Below the pieces are notes generated by a model that was given only the letters and a program-made list of their open reading frames with translations, searched no databases and had not been told where the DNA came from. Position numbers and translations under genes: made by a program. Of a stretch of DNA of 43,774 bases, positions 34,130 through 43,074 are shown piece after piece. Position 1 is the first letter of the stretch. The number at the start of each line of letters is the position of its first letter. Source of the DNA: Arthrobacter sp. H5 (lineage in GTDB: Bacteria; Actinomycetota; Actinomycetes; Actinomycetales; Micrococcaceae); assembly GCF_000520595.1 (NCBI RefSeq), contig NZ_KI914980.1, forward strand, positions 7,369-51,142. The letters run 5' to 3'.

Positions 34130-35116
34130 ATGCCGCAGTTCGATCTACCGCTGACCTCCCTCGAACGTTACCTTCCGGAGCGAGTAGAGCCAGCGGACTT
34201 CGACTCCTTCTGGAAGAGGACGCTCTCCGAGGCTGCGTCCTTCGAGTTGGATGCCCGCTTCGATGAGATAACCGCCGGGTACACCGAACTGGTCACGGAG
34301 GATGTCACTTTTGCGGGCTACGGCGGCCACCCCATCAAAGCCTGGATGCTCCGTCCCCGCTCTGCCACCGGGCCGCTTCCCACAGTGGTCACCTACATCG
34401 GTTACGGCGGCGGCCGCAGCCTGCTCGGTGAGTGGACCGCCCTCCCGAGCGCCGGCGTCGCGCACTTTGTCATGGATCTCCGCGGCCAGGGTGCCGGCCA
34501 CCGCAGCGGGGACACCCCGGATCCGGGCGTGGGTGGGCCGCACTTTGGCGGACACCTGACCCTCGGCATCGATTCCCCCGAGACGTATTACTACCGACGG
34601 TTATTCACCGACGCCGTGCGTGCGGTGCAGACCGCGCAGGCACACCCATTCGTGGACCCCGCCCGGCTGATGCTCTCCGGCGGCAGCCAGGGCGGCGGTA
34701 TTGCCCTTGCCGCTGCCGCACTCAGTCCCACCGTCCTTGACCAGCCGCCCCTGGCCGCAATCATCGATGTGCCGTTCCTGTCCCATGTCCGGCGGGCGAC
34801 GGAAATAGTCAACACCGCCCCGTATGCGGAACTGGTGCGTTACCTTGGTGTCCAACGCGGCCGTGAAGACGAGACATTCCGGACGTTGGGCTACTTCGAC
34901 GGCACCAACTTCGCGCCGCGCTGTACCATGCCGGCGCTGTTCTCAGTGGGACTGCTCGACGACGTGTGCCCGCCGTCCTGCGTCTACGCCGCATACAACC
35001 ACTATGCCGGCCCCAAGGAAATGAACGTCTTTCCCTACAACGGGCATGAAAACGGCGGGGCGGCCCAGCAAGCGGAGCATCTCCGCTTCATGCGCCAGGT
35101 TTTTGGACAGGCTTAG
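34130..35116 (+). CDS. Acetyl xylan esterase / cephalosporin-C deacetylase family (CE7)
   Basis: This 328-residue alpha/beta hydrolase has the CE7 layout: an N-terminal segment FDLPLTSLERYLPER, and the RGQG motif in MDLRGQGAGH. The nucleophile is Ser186 in GGSQGGGIAL, the acid Asp277 in GLLDDVCPP and the base His306 in YNGHENGG. It should remove acetyl groups from xylo-oligosaccharides in the cytosol; no signal peptide is seen. ATG at 34130 has AAAGGA seven bases upstream. It lies near xylA/xylR and fits xylan use. A 13-base direct repeat (35105-35117, 35127-35139) spans its stop codon. Confidence 0.92.
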   Translation: MPQFDLPLTSLERYLPERVEPADFDSFWKRTLSEAASFELDARFDEITAGYTELVTEDVTFAGYGGHPIKAWMLRPRSATGPLPTVVTYIGYGGGRSLLGEWTALPSAGVAHFVMDLRGQGAGHRSGDTPDPGVGGPHFGGHLTLGIDSPETYYYRRLFTDAVRAVQTAQAHPFVDPARLMLSGGSQGGGIALAAAALSPTVLDQPPLAAIIDVPFLSHVRRATEIVNTAPYAELVRYLGVQRGREDETFRTLGYFDGTNFAPRCTMPALFSVGLLDDVCPPSCVYAAYNHYAGPKEMNVFPYNGHENGGAAQQAEHLRFMRQVFGQA

Positions 35117-35140
35117 CGCTTCTTCGGGACAGGCTTAGCC

Positions 35141-35157
35141 TCAATACCGTTCAGTTA
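35141..35157 (+). repeat. Left terminal inverted repeat of the IS4-family element
   Basis: TCAATACCGTTCAGTTA, the exact reverse complement of 36470-36486. Confidence 0.9.
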
Positions 35158-35179
35158 GGGTGCGGGCGTCGTCGATGAG

Positions 35180-36476
35180 GTGATCGCTGCGGCTGGGCGC
35201 ACGGAGGTTCGGAATCGGGCGTTGCCGGCTGGGGTGATGGCGTACTTCTCGATCGGGATGGCATTGCATTCCGAGGGCTCGTATGAGGACGTTTTCGAAC
35301 AGCTGACGGACGGGTTGTCGTGGTCTTCGGGATGGGCGGAAGAGTGGTCTCCGCCGTCGAAGTCGGCGATTTTCCAGGCCAGGGCCCGGCTCGGGTTCGA
35401 GCCCGTGCGGGACCTGTTTCAGCGGGTGGTCCGGCCCTTGGCCGGGCCGGACACGCCGGGGTCCTGGTTGGCAGGCAGGCGTCTGGTCGCGGTCGACGGG
35501 ACGGTCCTGGATTTGGCCGACACGCCGGCGAATGAGGAGTTCTTTGGCCGGCCGGGCTCGAGCCGTGGTGAGAAGTCCGCGTTCCCGCAGGCCCGCGTGG
35601 TCGCGTTGGCGGAGTGCGGCACTCACGCGGTCCTGGATGCTGAGGCCGGCCCCAGCCGAACGTCCGAGGTTCAGATGGCCCGGGATCTGGTCGTTCGCCT
35701 GAAGCCGGGGATGCTCGTGCTCAACGACCGCGGCTTCTACGGGTTCCACCTCTGGAAGCAGGCCGCAGGCACCGGCGCGGACCTGCTCTGGAGGGTGAAG
35801 TCGAATCTCCGGCCGAAGTACCTGGAGACCCTCAAGGACGGCTCCTGGCTGGCGCGGATCGTGCCAACGTCCGGGCCGAACCGCCAGAGCACCGAGCCCC
35901 TGCTTGTGCGGGTGATCGATTACACGATCGATGACGGCCGTGGCAACCCGGAGCAGTACCGGCTGCTGACGACGATCCTCGATCCGGACGTCGCCAGCGC
36001 CGTCGACCTCGCGGCCGTTTATGGCGAACGGTGGGAGATCGAGAACACTTTTGACGAGCTGAAAACCCACCAGCGCGGGCCCCGGGCCGTGCTGCGGTCC
36101 AAATCCCCCGACCTCGTCCAGCAGGAGATCTGGGGACATCTCTGCTGCCATTACGCGATCCGCACCCTGATGGCCGACACGGCCGCCCATGCCGGCCGCG
36201 ACCCGGACCGGGTTTCCTTCATCGCGGCCCTCCGCATCGCCCGCCGATCAACCGCGCAGGGCGCTTTTTCCCCCTCAACACCCTGACCGGGCAGAGACTG
36301 CCTGGCGTCAAGCGATCCGCAGGCTGGCCAATCGTCTCAATCCCGCCCGCCGAAAGCGGTCAAACCCGCGCGTGGTCAAACGCAAGGTCCTCAAATGGGC
36401 GGCGAAACGCGCGCACCACACCAATTGGCCGCAACCGCGACACGACCCACACATCCAAATTCAAACACTTAACTGA
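35180..36476 (+). pseudogene. IS4-family DDE transposase, frameshifted near the C-terminus
   Basis: The main frame (GTG 35180 to TGA 36286, 368 residues) shows the catalytic Asp106 in VAVDGTVLDL and Asp183 in LNDRGFYGF. The IS4 signature Y-x2-R-x3-E-x6-K is complete at Tyr281-Arg284-Glu288-Lys295. At the T5C5 run (36265-36274) the frame is lost and ends FSPSTP. The +1 frame continues as FPPQHPDRAETAWRQ and ARRKRSNPRVVKRK to TGA 36476, the usual basic C-terminus. The catalytic triad is intact, so activity depends on whether the tail is needed or whether ribosomes slip at the run. Confidence 0.82.
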
Positions 36477-36486
36477 ACGGTATTGA
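36470..36486 (+). repeat. Right terminal inverted repeat of the IS4-family element
   Basis: TAACTGAACGGTATTGA, pairing over 17 bases with 35141-35157. It contains the stop codon of the frame-corrected transposase. Confidence 0.9.
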
Positions 36487-36686
36487 ACTTAGGGTCACAC
36501 CGTCAGCACCGTGGGATGCGGTCGAGGCTCTAACAAACCGTTCATACCAGAACAGTTAGTGGCTTCGCAGGATGCGTCGATGTTCCTGTCTCTGCAGCCG
36601 CCGGTTTCCCAGCCTCCGTCTCTCGAAATTGTCGGAGGCAGCGGGTAGAACTGATCTCGAGGGCACCAACCGGCGAAAGAGCAGCT

Positions 36687-37223
36687 GTGGACAATTACAC
36701 CGAGTTCATCCAGCGGCTCGACGCGGCCTCCAGTAAACTCGAACGTCGGCGCCAGGCCCTGAATAACAGTCTCGAGCTCGTGAACTGGCTGTATCAGAAG
36801 CATCACACCGGTCTCCGCGAATGGGAACAGCGCAGGAACCGGCTTGACGGATTGCTCGCAGGCCACACCGGAACAGCAGGGTCCTACAAGTCACTCAGCG
36901 ACCTGCAGGACATCGCACGGAACATGGAATCGATGTTCCGAAAGCGCACCGAACGAATCGGCGAACGACTGGCCGTAGTCCGACATCGCTACGACGAGAT
37001 CGACCGATCCCAGCGCGATCTCGACCGAAGCAAACTCAAGCTCGAATCATCGCGCAGGCTCAGCGCCGACAGGGAAAATCTCCGCAAGGCCATGACCGAC
37101 CTCGCCGGCACCCCGGACGCTTCCCTCGGCGAAGCCAGTGACCCGGATCTGCGCAGCGAACTCAATGACGCTCGCGAGGCGATCGCTCTCGCGGAAGCGC
37201 TCCTCGAAGTAAAGGGAGACTGA
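36687..37223 (+). CDS. Coiled-coil protein of unknown function
   Basis: This 178-residue protein is not recognised as any family member. It is highly charged and rich in Arg, Asp, Glu and Leu, with heptad-like stretches from about residue 5 to 35 (FIQRLDAASSKLERRRQAL) and from 85 to 140 (RTERIGERLAVVRHRYDEI, then DRSQRDLDRSKLKLE). No signal peptide or membrane segment is seen. GTG at 36687 has only a weak GAAAGAG site upstream. The next gene, a membrane protein, follows after two bases, so they form one operon. The 200 bases before it, after the IS, hold no recognised gene. Confidence 0.65.
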   Translation: MDNYTEFIQRLDAASSKLERRRQALNNSLELVNWLYQKHHTGLREWEQRRNRLDGLLAGHTGTAGSYKSLSDLQDIARNMESMFRKRTERIGERLAVVRHRYDEIDRSQRDLDRSKLKLESSRRLSADRENLRKAMTDLAGTPDASLGEASDPDLRSELNDAREAIALAEALLEVKGD

Positions 37224-37225
37224 CC

Positions 37226-37795
37226 ATGCACTCAAGCCAACCGGAACAGAAGCTCCTCGTATCCTTCACCTCCGAACAGTGGAACGGTCGCCCCGCCAAA
37301 GGCGGGTGCAGCATGCTCATCGGAGGCGTCATTGCCGGCTACATCCTGGCCGTGATTCTCATGATTTTCATTCCGCCGCTGCGAGGCGGCGTGCCCGCGA
37401 CCGTGTTCGCCATCATCATCGGCGTCCTGATCACTTGGGCCGGCGTTGGCGGGGAAGCGTCGAAGCAAAAGGCCTTCTTCCGCGACCTGCTCGACTCGCT
37501 CAACGGCACCATTCTCGGCGTCACCGGAAACTCCAGTGACCAGTTGACCGCGTCCAGCCTGCGCGCACTGATCGAAGGCGGACGAACACGCCCGCTGCTC
37601 GTCAACGGCGTCCCGGGGCTGGAACTGCGCGCGCAGCGAACGAAAACGGCTGCACCCAGGAAAACCGTTCAGGTGAAGGGAAAACCGGCGCAGCACCAAC
37701 CGGAACCGATCGTGACCACCAGAATCTTCATCGTGATGACACCGCCGGATCTTGGCATTTCGAGCTTCGATCGTCTTCTCGAAGCCGGAGGGTAG
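37226..37795 (+). CDS. Small membrane protein of unknown function, partner of the coiled-coil gene
   Basis: This 189-residue protein has two adjacent hydrophobic segments, at about residues 30-51 (IGGVIAGYILAVILMIFIPP) and 56-74 (VPATVFAIIIGVLITWAGV). A cytoplasmic-looking C-terminal domain follows, with a Lys/Pro-rich linker near 140-160 and a last hydrophobic strand TTRIFIVMTPPDLG. It has no recognised domain. ATG at 37226 lies two bases after the coiled-coil gene's stop, and GGGAGA ends three bases before that stop, so translation is coupled. It converges on the Gfo/Idh/MocA gene 21 bases away. Confidence 0.65.
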   Translation: MHSSQPEQKLLVSFTSEQWNGRPAKGGCSMLIGGVIAGYILAVILMIFIPPLRGGVPATVFAIIIGVLITWAGVGGEASKQKAFFRDLLDSLNGTILGVTGNSSDQLTASSLRALIEGGRTRPLLVNGVPGLELRAQRTKTAAPRKTVQVKGKPAQHQPEPIVTTRIFIVMTPPDLGISSFDRLLEAGG

Positions 37796-37816
37796 CCGTC
37801 GACTCCCGATGAGTAC

Positions 37817-38953
37817 CTACACCGATTGCACCGGCACCGACGTCTGCTCCCCGACCCTCGCACGCCCGGACCCCCAGGACCCCAGCGCGGCCCGCACATC
37901 GGCACGCCGCTCCGACGTCACAGCAACACGGTACGCATCCTCAACAACGTCATCGATCAGCACCCGCTGACCCGACGAAGCCGACTGCACTGCCGCCTCC
38001 ACCATCGCCAGGCTCAACACATTCGAGTGCACCTCCCCCGACGGGACATCACCGGACCGCAACGCCGAAACAAACTCGGCAAGAGCCCCCCCGATCTCCT
38101 CCTCATGCGACACGGGCGCAGCAGAAGAAACGCCAGACGAAAGTTCCGCAGCAGGCACCCCCGCACCATCCCAGGCCGCCGACCCGCCCGCACCGTTCAC
38201 CCGCCACGACCCGTTCCACGACGTCTCCAACCCATCAGCACACCAGCTGCCCGTATACACATACCGGGCACCGCCGCTCAGCTGGAACACCGCGGTGGCG
38301 GCAGCAGCGCCGTCGTACCAACTCCAGGACGGATTGAATTCCTCGCAATACACCGACACCGGATCCTGATCCAGCAGAAACCGGACCGCATCAAACTGGT
38401 GGATCGCCATATCCACCAGCAGCACATGCGCCATCTCCTCCCGGAATCCACCAAAATGCGGCGCCTTGAAGAACTCTGTCGTCACCACACCGATGTCGCC
38501 CAACTCAGCAGTCAGCGCCTTCAGCTGCGTCAGCCCGTGAAAGTACCTCCGCGACTGGCTGATCATCAGCAACTGCCCACTCACCTCCGCCGCAGCAGCC
38601 AGCGACAACCCCTCCGCCACGGTGGGCGCCACCGGCTTCTCACACAACACCGGCAACCCGGCGAACATCGCCTCAACATTCACCGGATGATGCGCCGCCG
38701 GCACCGTCACATTAACGACGGCGTGCGCACCGGTCGCCGCCGCCACCTCCGACACAGAGGTGCCCAGCGCGACGGACAGACCGAACTCCTCCACCGCAGC
38801 CCGAGCGGCACCCAGGTTCAGGTCAACGATGCCGACCAGTTCGACGTCGTCGTTCGCCTGCAGCGTCCGGATCCACGCCTTGCCCATGCCCCCGGCACCC
38901 ACCTGCACCACCCGCAGCGGCCCGGCAGTCTCAACAGTCTTGAAAGAGATCAA
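37817..38953 (-). CDS. Gfo/Idh/MocA-family oxidoreductase (sugar locus)
   Basis: This 378-residue protein has the NAD(P) motif [10 protein letters not shown] near residue 17-26, the conserved CEKPVAP near 104-110 and the likely catalytic His in [15 protein letters not shown] at 38953 is chosen because it overlaps the ThuA-like gene's stop by four bases (TTGA) and the family starts there; longer starts read into that gene. The protein should oxidise an imported sugar or derivative. Co-occurrence with a ThuA-like gene and a sugar ABC importer is typical, though the substrate cannot be named. Confidence 0.82.
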   Translation of the reverse strand: MISFKTVETAGPLRVVQVGAGGMGKAWIRTLQANDDVELVGIVDLNLGAARAAVEEFGLSVALGTSVSEVAAATGAHAVVNVTVPAAHHPVNVEAMFAGLPVLCEKPVAPTVAEGLSLAAAAEVSGQLLMISQSRRYFHGLTQLKALTAELGDIGVVTTEFFKAPHFGGFREEMAHVLLVDMAIHQFDAVRFLLDQDPVSVYCEEFNPSWSWYDGAAAATAVFQLSGGARYVYTGSWCADGLETSWNGSWRVNGAGGSAAWDGAGVPAAELSSGVSSAAPVSHEEEIGGALAEFVSALRSGDVPSGEVHSNVLSLAMVEAAVQSASSGQRVLIDDVVEDAYRVAVTSERRADVRAALGSWGSGRARVGEQTSVPVQSV

Positions 38954-39726
38954 TTGCTCATCGCTCCCTGGTAACCGTGACCGGTGTAGAAGTCCTCGGC
39001 CTCGTAGCGCAACAGCACCGGATCGGTGCGCTCCGGCCGCAGTGTCTTCGCCCACTCCACCCCGTTGGCGATCACCCGGCGCACATCCTTGTGGTGGTAG
39101 ACCGGGTATTCCTGGTCCCCCGGACTGAAGAAGAAGATCTTTCCGAACCCGCGCTTGAACGTGCAGCCACTGCGGAACACCTCACCGCCGCTGAACGTGC
39201 TGAGGAACACCAGCGCATCCGGCGCCGGAATGTCGAAGAACTCCCCGTACATCTCCTGCTCCGGGATGATGAACGGGTGCGGCACGCCCTGCGCAATCGG
39301 GTGGCTCGGGTTCACCGTCCACACAATCTCCCGGTCCCGCTCGGACCGCCACCGCAGCGTGCACGAGGTGCCCATCAGCTTCCCGAAAATCTTGGACCAA
39401 TGGCCCGAGTGCAGCACCAGCAGCCCCATCCCCGCCAGCACATGCCGGTGGACGCGCTCAACGACGCTATCCGCCACCTCCCCATGCGCGGCATGGCCCC
39501 ACCACACCAGCACGTCAGTGTTCCGCAGCACGTCCTCGGTGAGTCCATGTTCGGGCTCGTCGAGGGTGGTGGTGCTTACCTGCACGCGCTGGCCCAGGTT
39601 CTCCTCGATCCCCTCGCGGATGGTGTTGTGCATGCCGTCGGGGTAGATCGCGGCAACCTCGGGCTGTTCCTTCTCGTGCCGGTTCTCGCCCCAGACGAGG
39701 ACCCGCAGCGGTTGGGTGTTGTTCAT
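38950..39726 (-). CDS. ThuA-like (trehalose utilisation) domain protein
   Basis: This 258-residue protein belongs to the ThuA-like class I glutamine amidotransferase-like fold. Visible blocks are [13 protein letters not shown] at the N-terminus, [28 protein letters not shown] and [15 protein letters not shown] near the C-terminus. In rhizobia ThuA works with ThuB, a Gfo/Idh-type protein, in the 3-keto route for disaccharides; here the partner gene directly follows with a four-base overlap. GGAAG precedes the ATG. Conversion of a 3-keto-sugar is a reasonable inference, not proven. Confidence 0.85.
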   Translation of the reverse strand: MNNTQPLRVLVWGENRHEKEQPEVAAIYPDGMHNTIREGIEENLGQRVQVSTTTLDEPEHGLTEDVLRNTDVLVWWGHAAHGEVADSVVERVHRHVLAGMGLLVLHSGHWSKIFGKLMGTSCTLRWRSERDREIVWTVNPSHPIAQGVPHPFIIPEQEMYGEFFDIPAPDALVFLSTFSGGEVFRSGCTFKRGFGKIFFFSPGDQEYPVYHHKDVRRVIANGVEWAKTLRPERTDPVLLRYEAEDFYTGHGYQGAMSN

Positions 39727-39754
39727 GGTGTCTTCCTAACTTTCGGGAGAAGCA

Positions 39755-40618
39755 TTATTTGACGGCCCCGCCGGTTGCGCCGGCCGCAATGTATTTCTGG
39801 GCCAGGATCAACAGCGCGATCGCCGGCACGGAGGACAGGACAGCGGTCGCCATGACAGCGCTCCAGTTGGACACCTGCGTGCCAAGGTACTGGTAGATGC
39901 CCAGCGTCACCGGCCGGATCTCCTCGGTGGTGGTGAGCGTCAGCGCAAACAGGAAGTCGCTCCAGGAAAACAGGAACGCGAACAGGCCCGCGGTGATCAG
40001 CGAGTTCCGGCTGATCGGCAGCACAATCGACACGAACGCCCGCACCAGCCCGGCACCGTCCACCCTCGCCGCCTCCACAATCGAGGTGGGAATCCCGATC
40101 ATGAACGCCCGCATAATGAGGATGACAAACGGAATGGCATGCGTGGAATCGGCGAGGATCAGCCCGGGAATGCTGTTGAGCAGCCCCAAGTCGTTGTACG
40201 CCGCGTACAGCGCATTCGCGATCACAATCCCCGGAATCATCTGCGAAATCAGGATCGCCAGCAGCGCGATGTTCACCCAGCGGAACCGGAACTGCGCCAG
40301 CGCGTACGCTGCCGGTGCCGCCACTGCGAGACTGAACACTACGGTGCCGAGCGAGACGATCAGGCTGGTCACCAGGTTGGGTCCCTGCTCCGCGATTGCC
40401 CGGGCGTACCCGTCGAAACTCGGATTCCACGGGAAGAAACTGGCGGTCAGTGTATTGCCCGAGGGCTGCAGCGACGCATTCACCATCCAGTAGACGGGGA
40501 ACAGCATCACGGCCAGGAACACAACGCCCAGCGCCGTGTAACCGGCGGAGCGGGTGCGTTGCCTGCCCGCGTTGCGTTGTGCCGGGACGGGTACGACGGC
40601 GGTTTCCACAGTAGTCAC
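39755..40618 (-). CDS. Carbohydrate ABC transporter permease (MalG-like)
   Basis: This 287-residue inner-membrane permease has about six hydrophobic segments. The EAA loop reads EAARVDGAGLVRAFVSIVLP, the docking site for the ATPase. GTG at 40618 is preferred to the upstream GTG at 40645 because AAGGGG lies six bases before it. It starts 10 bases after the other permease's stop. No ATPase gene is present; a shared MsiK-type ATPase encoded elsewhere is likely, as is usual in actinobacteria. Confidence 0.9.
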   Translation of the reverse strand: MTTVETAVVPVPAQRNAGRQRTRSAGYTALGVVFLAVMLFPVYWMVNASLQPSGNTLTASFFPWNPSFDGYARAIAEQGPNLVTSLIVSLGTVVFSLAVAAPAAYALAQFRFRWVNIALLAILISQMIPGIVIANALYAAYNDLGLLNSIPGLILADSTHAIPFVILIMRAFMIGIPTSIVEAARVDGAGLVRAFVSIVLPISRNSLITAGLFAFLFSWSDFLFALTLTTTEEIRPVTLGIYQYLGTQVSNWSAVMATAVLSSVPAIALLILAQKYIAAGATGGAVK

Positions 40619-40628
40619 GGCTGTCCCC

Positions 40629-41597
40629 TTACTCGTCGACTGCACGCCGGTTGGCGCGGAGGTAGATGACGGCGAACACGAGCGAAATCAGGATCAGGAT
40701 GTTGCTGAACGCCGCACCCACCCCAAACTCGAAGTTCACAAACGATTCCTGGTAGGACCGGATCGACAGCGTCTGCGTGGCATTCGCCGGCCCGCCATTG
40801 GTCAGGCCCAGGATGATGTCCAGCACCTTGATGGTCTAGACGACGCCGAGCACCAGCACCACGCTGATCACCGGCTTCAGGTTGGGCAGAGTAATGTTCC
40901 AGAACGCCTTCCAGCCGGTTGCGCCATCCAGCGCCCCCGCCTCATACAGCTCCTCCGGGATGTCCTGCAGACCTCCGTAGAGGATGGTCACGTTGAACGG
41001 AATGCCCACCCAGATATTCACCATGACGACGGCGATCAGCGCCACCGCAGGGCTGGTCAGCCACGGCACCGGCTCCACTCCGAAGGTGCCCAGAAACTGG
41101 TTCAGGATGCCGGAATCCTGCTCAAGAATTGACCGCCAGGTGGCGCTCGAGACAATCAGCGGCAGCAGCCACGGCAACAGCAGCATCGCGCGCAGGAAGT
41201 TGCTCAGCGGGAAGCGCCGCTTGAAGAAGCAAGCGAGCGCCAGCCCGATGATGAACTGCCCGGCGATCGAGCCGATCGTGAACAGCGCGGTGTTGGTCAT
41301 GGACGGCCAGAACAGGTTGCTGTTCAGCACCGTCTCGTAGTTCGCGAACCCAACCCACGGTGCTTCACCGGTGAAGAAGGTCTTGGTGGTGTACTCCTGC
41401 AGGCTCATGGTGATGTTCTTGACCACCGGGTAGCCGAAGAACAGCAGGAGGTAGAGCGCCGCCGGCGCCACGAACAGCAGGCGCGTTACCGCCTCGCGGG
41501 AGAACCGTCGTCGTGCGCGGGGCGGGGCCTCGGCGGAGGAGGCTACCGCCGTCATCGTCGGTGCGGTGTCCTTGTGTGCGGTGTCCGTCTGTGCCAT
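40629..41597 (-). pseudogene. Carbohydrate ABC transporter permease (MalF-like) with an in-frame amber codon
   Basis: ATG 41597 (AAAGGAC upstream) opens a MalF-like permease with the EAA loop EELYEAGALDGATGWKAFWNITLP. After VISVVLVLGVV the codon is TAG (40836-40838). The frame then continues without loss of phase as TIKVLDIILGLTNGGPANAT to TAA at 40629-40631. In this family a Tyr or Phe normally sits here (VVYTLKVFD), so TAC or TAT to TAG is the simplest change. Without suppression the protein lacks its last 69 residues and at least one membrane helix, so uptake should fail. The rest is well kept. Confidence 0.85.
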
Positions 41598-41656
41598 TCG
41601 AGCTGTCCTTTCCGGCGTCGTTTCAGGAGACACGGTGCGTATGGCTCACGCTTCCG

Positions 41657-42883
41657 CTATCCCGCCGATGCCTGCTCGAAGGCTTCCTCCGGGGTGGCCT
41701 TGCCGGTCAGCGCTAGCTGGATGGCGTTGTAGATGACGGTGGCAGCTTCGGGCCACGCCTCACCCAGCTGGCCGGTGCGCGACCGGGCGTTTGCCACCTG
41801 CTCCGTGAAAGACTCCATTTCCGGCACGAGGGTGACGTATTCCTCTGCGAGCACGGTCTTGGTGGGGACCGTGTAGCGGGCTTCGGCGAGCGCCAACTGG
41901 TTTTCGTCGTTGCTCATGCACTCGACAAACTCGGCGGCCTTGGCCTGCTTTGCGTCGTCGCCGGTTACCGGAACGGTCCAGACCTCACCGCCCAGCGGGG
42001 CGACCGATGTTTGGCCCTCCTCATTGACCGGAATCTGCACCGAGCCCCACTTCACGTCGGGGTTCTCCTGCAGGGCTGGGATCTGCCACGGTCCGTTGAC
42101 CATCATGGCTGCTTTGCCCGCAACGAACTGGTCCTTCACATCGGCCTGCGACCAGTTGATGACGGCATCGGAGGCGGATCCGCTGCTGACCAGGCCTTGC
42201 CAGAGTGCGAGCGCCTCGGCCGTTTCGGGGCTGGTGAGATCGGTTTCGTCACCGCCGTTGGACCACATGAACGGCAGGAACTGCCAGCTGCCCTCGTAGG
42301 TGGCGATGCCGGAGAACGCGATGCCGTATTGGTCGCCGCTGGTGAGCTGCTCGGCTGCCGATGTCAGCTCGTCCCAGGTCTGCGGTGGTTCGATGCCGGC
42401 TTCCTCGAGCAGGGTGGTGTTGTAGAAGATGCCGAGGGTGTTTGCGGTCGGCGCGAGGCCGTAGACCTCGCCCTCGTAGGTGGCAGCCTCCAGCATGCCC
42501 TGCGCAAAACCGGAGGTATCGACGTCGTACTGGCTCAGCGGTGAGAGGCCACCGGTCGCTGCGATCTCCTGTACGTCGGGGTTGTCGAGCATCAGGACGT
42601 CGGGCAGGGTCTGTGACGACGCGCGCTGCAGCACCTTCTGGATGAGATCCTTACCCGGTACGGTCTCGCGTTCAACGGTGACTTCCAGCTCGGTGGCGCA
42701 GCGGTCGATCGCTTCTTGGATGAGCGTCTGGTCGGGTTCGTTGTTGTAGTAGTCGACCACGGTGAGGGTGTCGACGTCGCCGCTTGAACCCGCGCTGCCG
42801 CCGCCCCCGCCGCATGCGGAGAGGGTGAGCGGTGCGATGGCGGCCATGGCGGCGATGGTGGTCAGCCGGCGGGTTGTCTTCAT
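41657..42883 (-). CDS. Sugar ABC transporter substrate-binding lipoprotein
   Basis: This 408-residue family 1 extracellular solute-binding protein has a lipoprotein signal peptide with the lipobox LSAC (Cys24), followed by a Gly/Ser linker. The mature part carries VYGLAPTANTLGIFYNTTLLEEAGI, a conserved hinge block, and FVAGKAAMMVNGPWQIPAL. It would capture a sugar outside the membrane for the two downstream permeases, 59 bases away. AAGGAG precedes the ATG. It is divergent from a LacI-family gene, with LacI/cre-like boxes in between. Confidence 0.92.
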   Translation of the reverse strand: MKTTRRLTTIAAMAAIAPLTLSACGGGGGSAGSSGDVDTLTVVDYYNNEPDQTLIQEAIDRCATELEVTVERETVPGKDLIQKVLQRASSQTLPDVLMLDNPDVQEIAATGGLSPLSQYDVDTSGFAQGMLEAATYEGEVYGLAPTANTLGIFYNTTLLEEAGIEPPQTWDELTSAAEQLTSGDQYGIAFSGIATYEGSWQFLPFMWSNGGDETDLTSPETAEALALWQGLVSSGSASDAVINWSQADVKDQFVAGKAAMMVNGPWQIPALQENPDVKWGSVQIPVNEEGQTSVAPLGGEVWTVPVTGDDAKQAKAAEFVECMSNDENQLALAEARYTVPTKTVLAEEYVTLVPEMESFTEQVANARSRTGQLGEAWPEAATVIYNAIQLALTGKATPEEAFEQASAG

Positions 42884-42927
42884 GGAGGGCTCCTTTGCCT
42901 TACGGGGGTGTTGGGTTCAAGCTCACG

Positions 42928-43009
42928 GTAAAACGCTTAACTATCTGGTCTGTGAACGAGTGTGGCCGTTCACAATCCGTCTTGTCAAGGAATAATTTAA
43001 ACGCTTTAC
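42928..43009. promoter_or_regulatory. Two LacI/cre-like operator boxes between divergent genes
   Basis: GTAAAACGCTTAAC (42928-42941) and TTTAAACGCTTTAC (42996-43009) share the core AAACGCTT-AC in the same orientation, typical of LacI/CcpA-type sites. The spacing of 68 bases would suit DNA looping by a LacI tetramer or two dimers. The adjacent LacI-family gene is the likely regulator. Confidence 0.7.
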
Positions 43010-43074
43010 TGGAGGAGGTGACTGGAGCTATGTTCGTGGCTCCAGCGCCTTCCCGACCCCAAAGGATGGTTTCT

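Larger units (their letters stand above)
35141..36486 (+). mobile_element. IS4-family insertion sequence, complete with terminal inverted repeats
   Basis: A 1346-base element is bounded by perfect 17-base inverted repeats TCAATACCGTTCAGTTA (35141-35157) and its complement (36470-36486). It holds one transposase gene, whose rescued stop codon lies inside the right repeat. Flanks read CTTAGCC on the left and ACTTAGG on the right, so no exact target duplication is visible. It landed 24 bases after the esterase stop. Confidence 0.9.

Noticed and set aside
35105-35139. 13-base direct repeat near the left IS end as a target-site duplication
   Set aside because: Both copies lie on the same side of the element, and the right flank shares only CTTAG, one base out of register.
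35141-36190. Long minus-strand open frame of 349 codons across the insertion sequence
   Set aside because: It lies antisense to the transposase, has an Arg/Pro-rich composition typical of shadow frames in GC-rich DNA, and shows no domain.
37826-38974. 382-codon plus-strand frame across the oxidoreductase gene
   Set aside because: The Arg/His/Pro-rich translation is a mirror of the real minus-strand gene.
28656-40838. Recoding of TAG as a sense codon in this organism
   Set aside because: TAG is the normal stop of intact genes in the window (for example 225-227, 2129-2131 on the minus strand, 13699-13701), so general recoding is unlikely.
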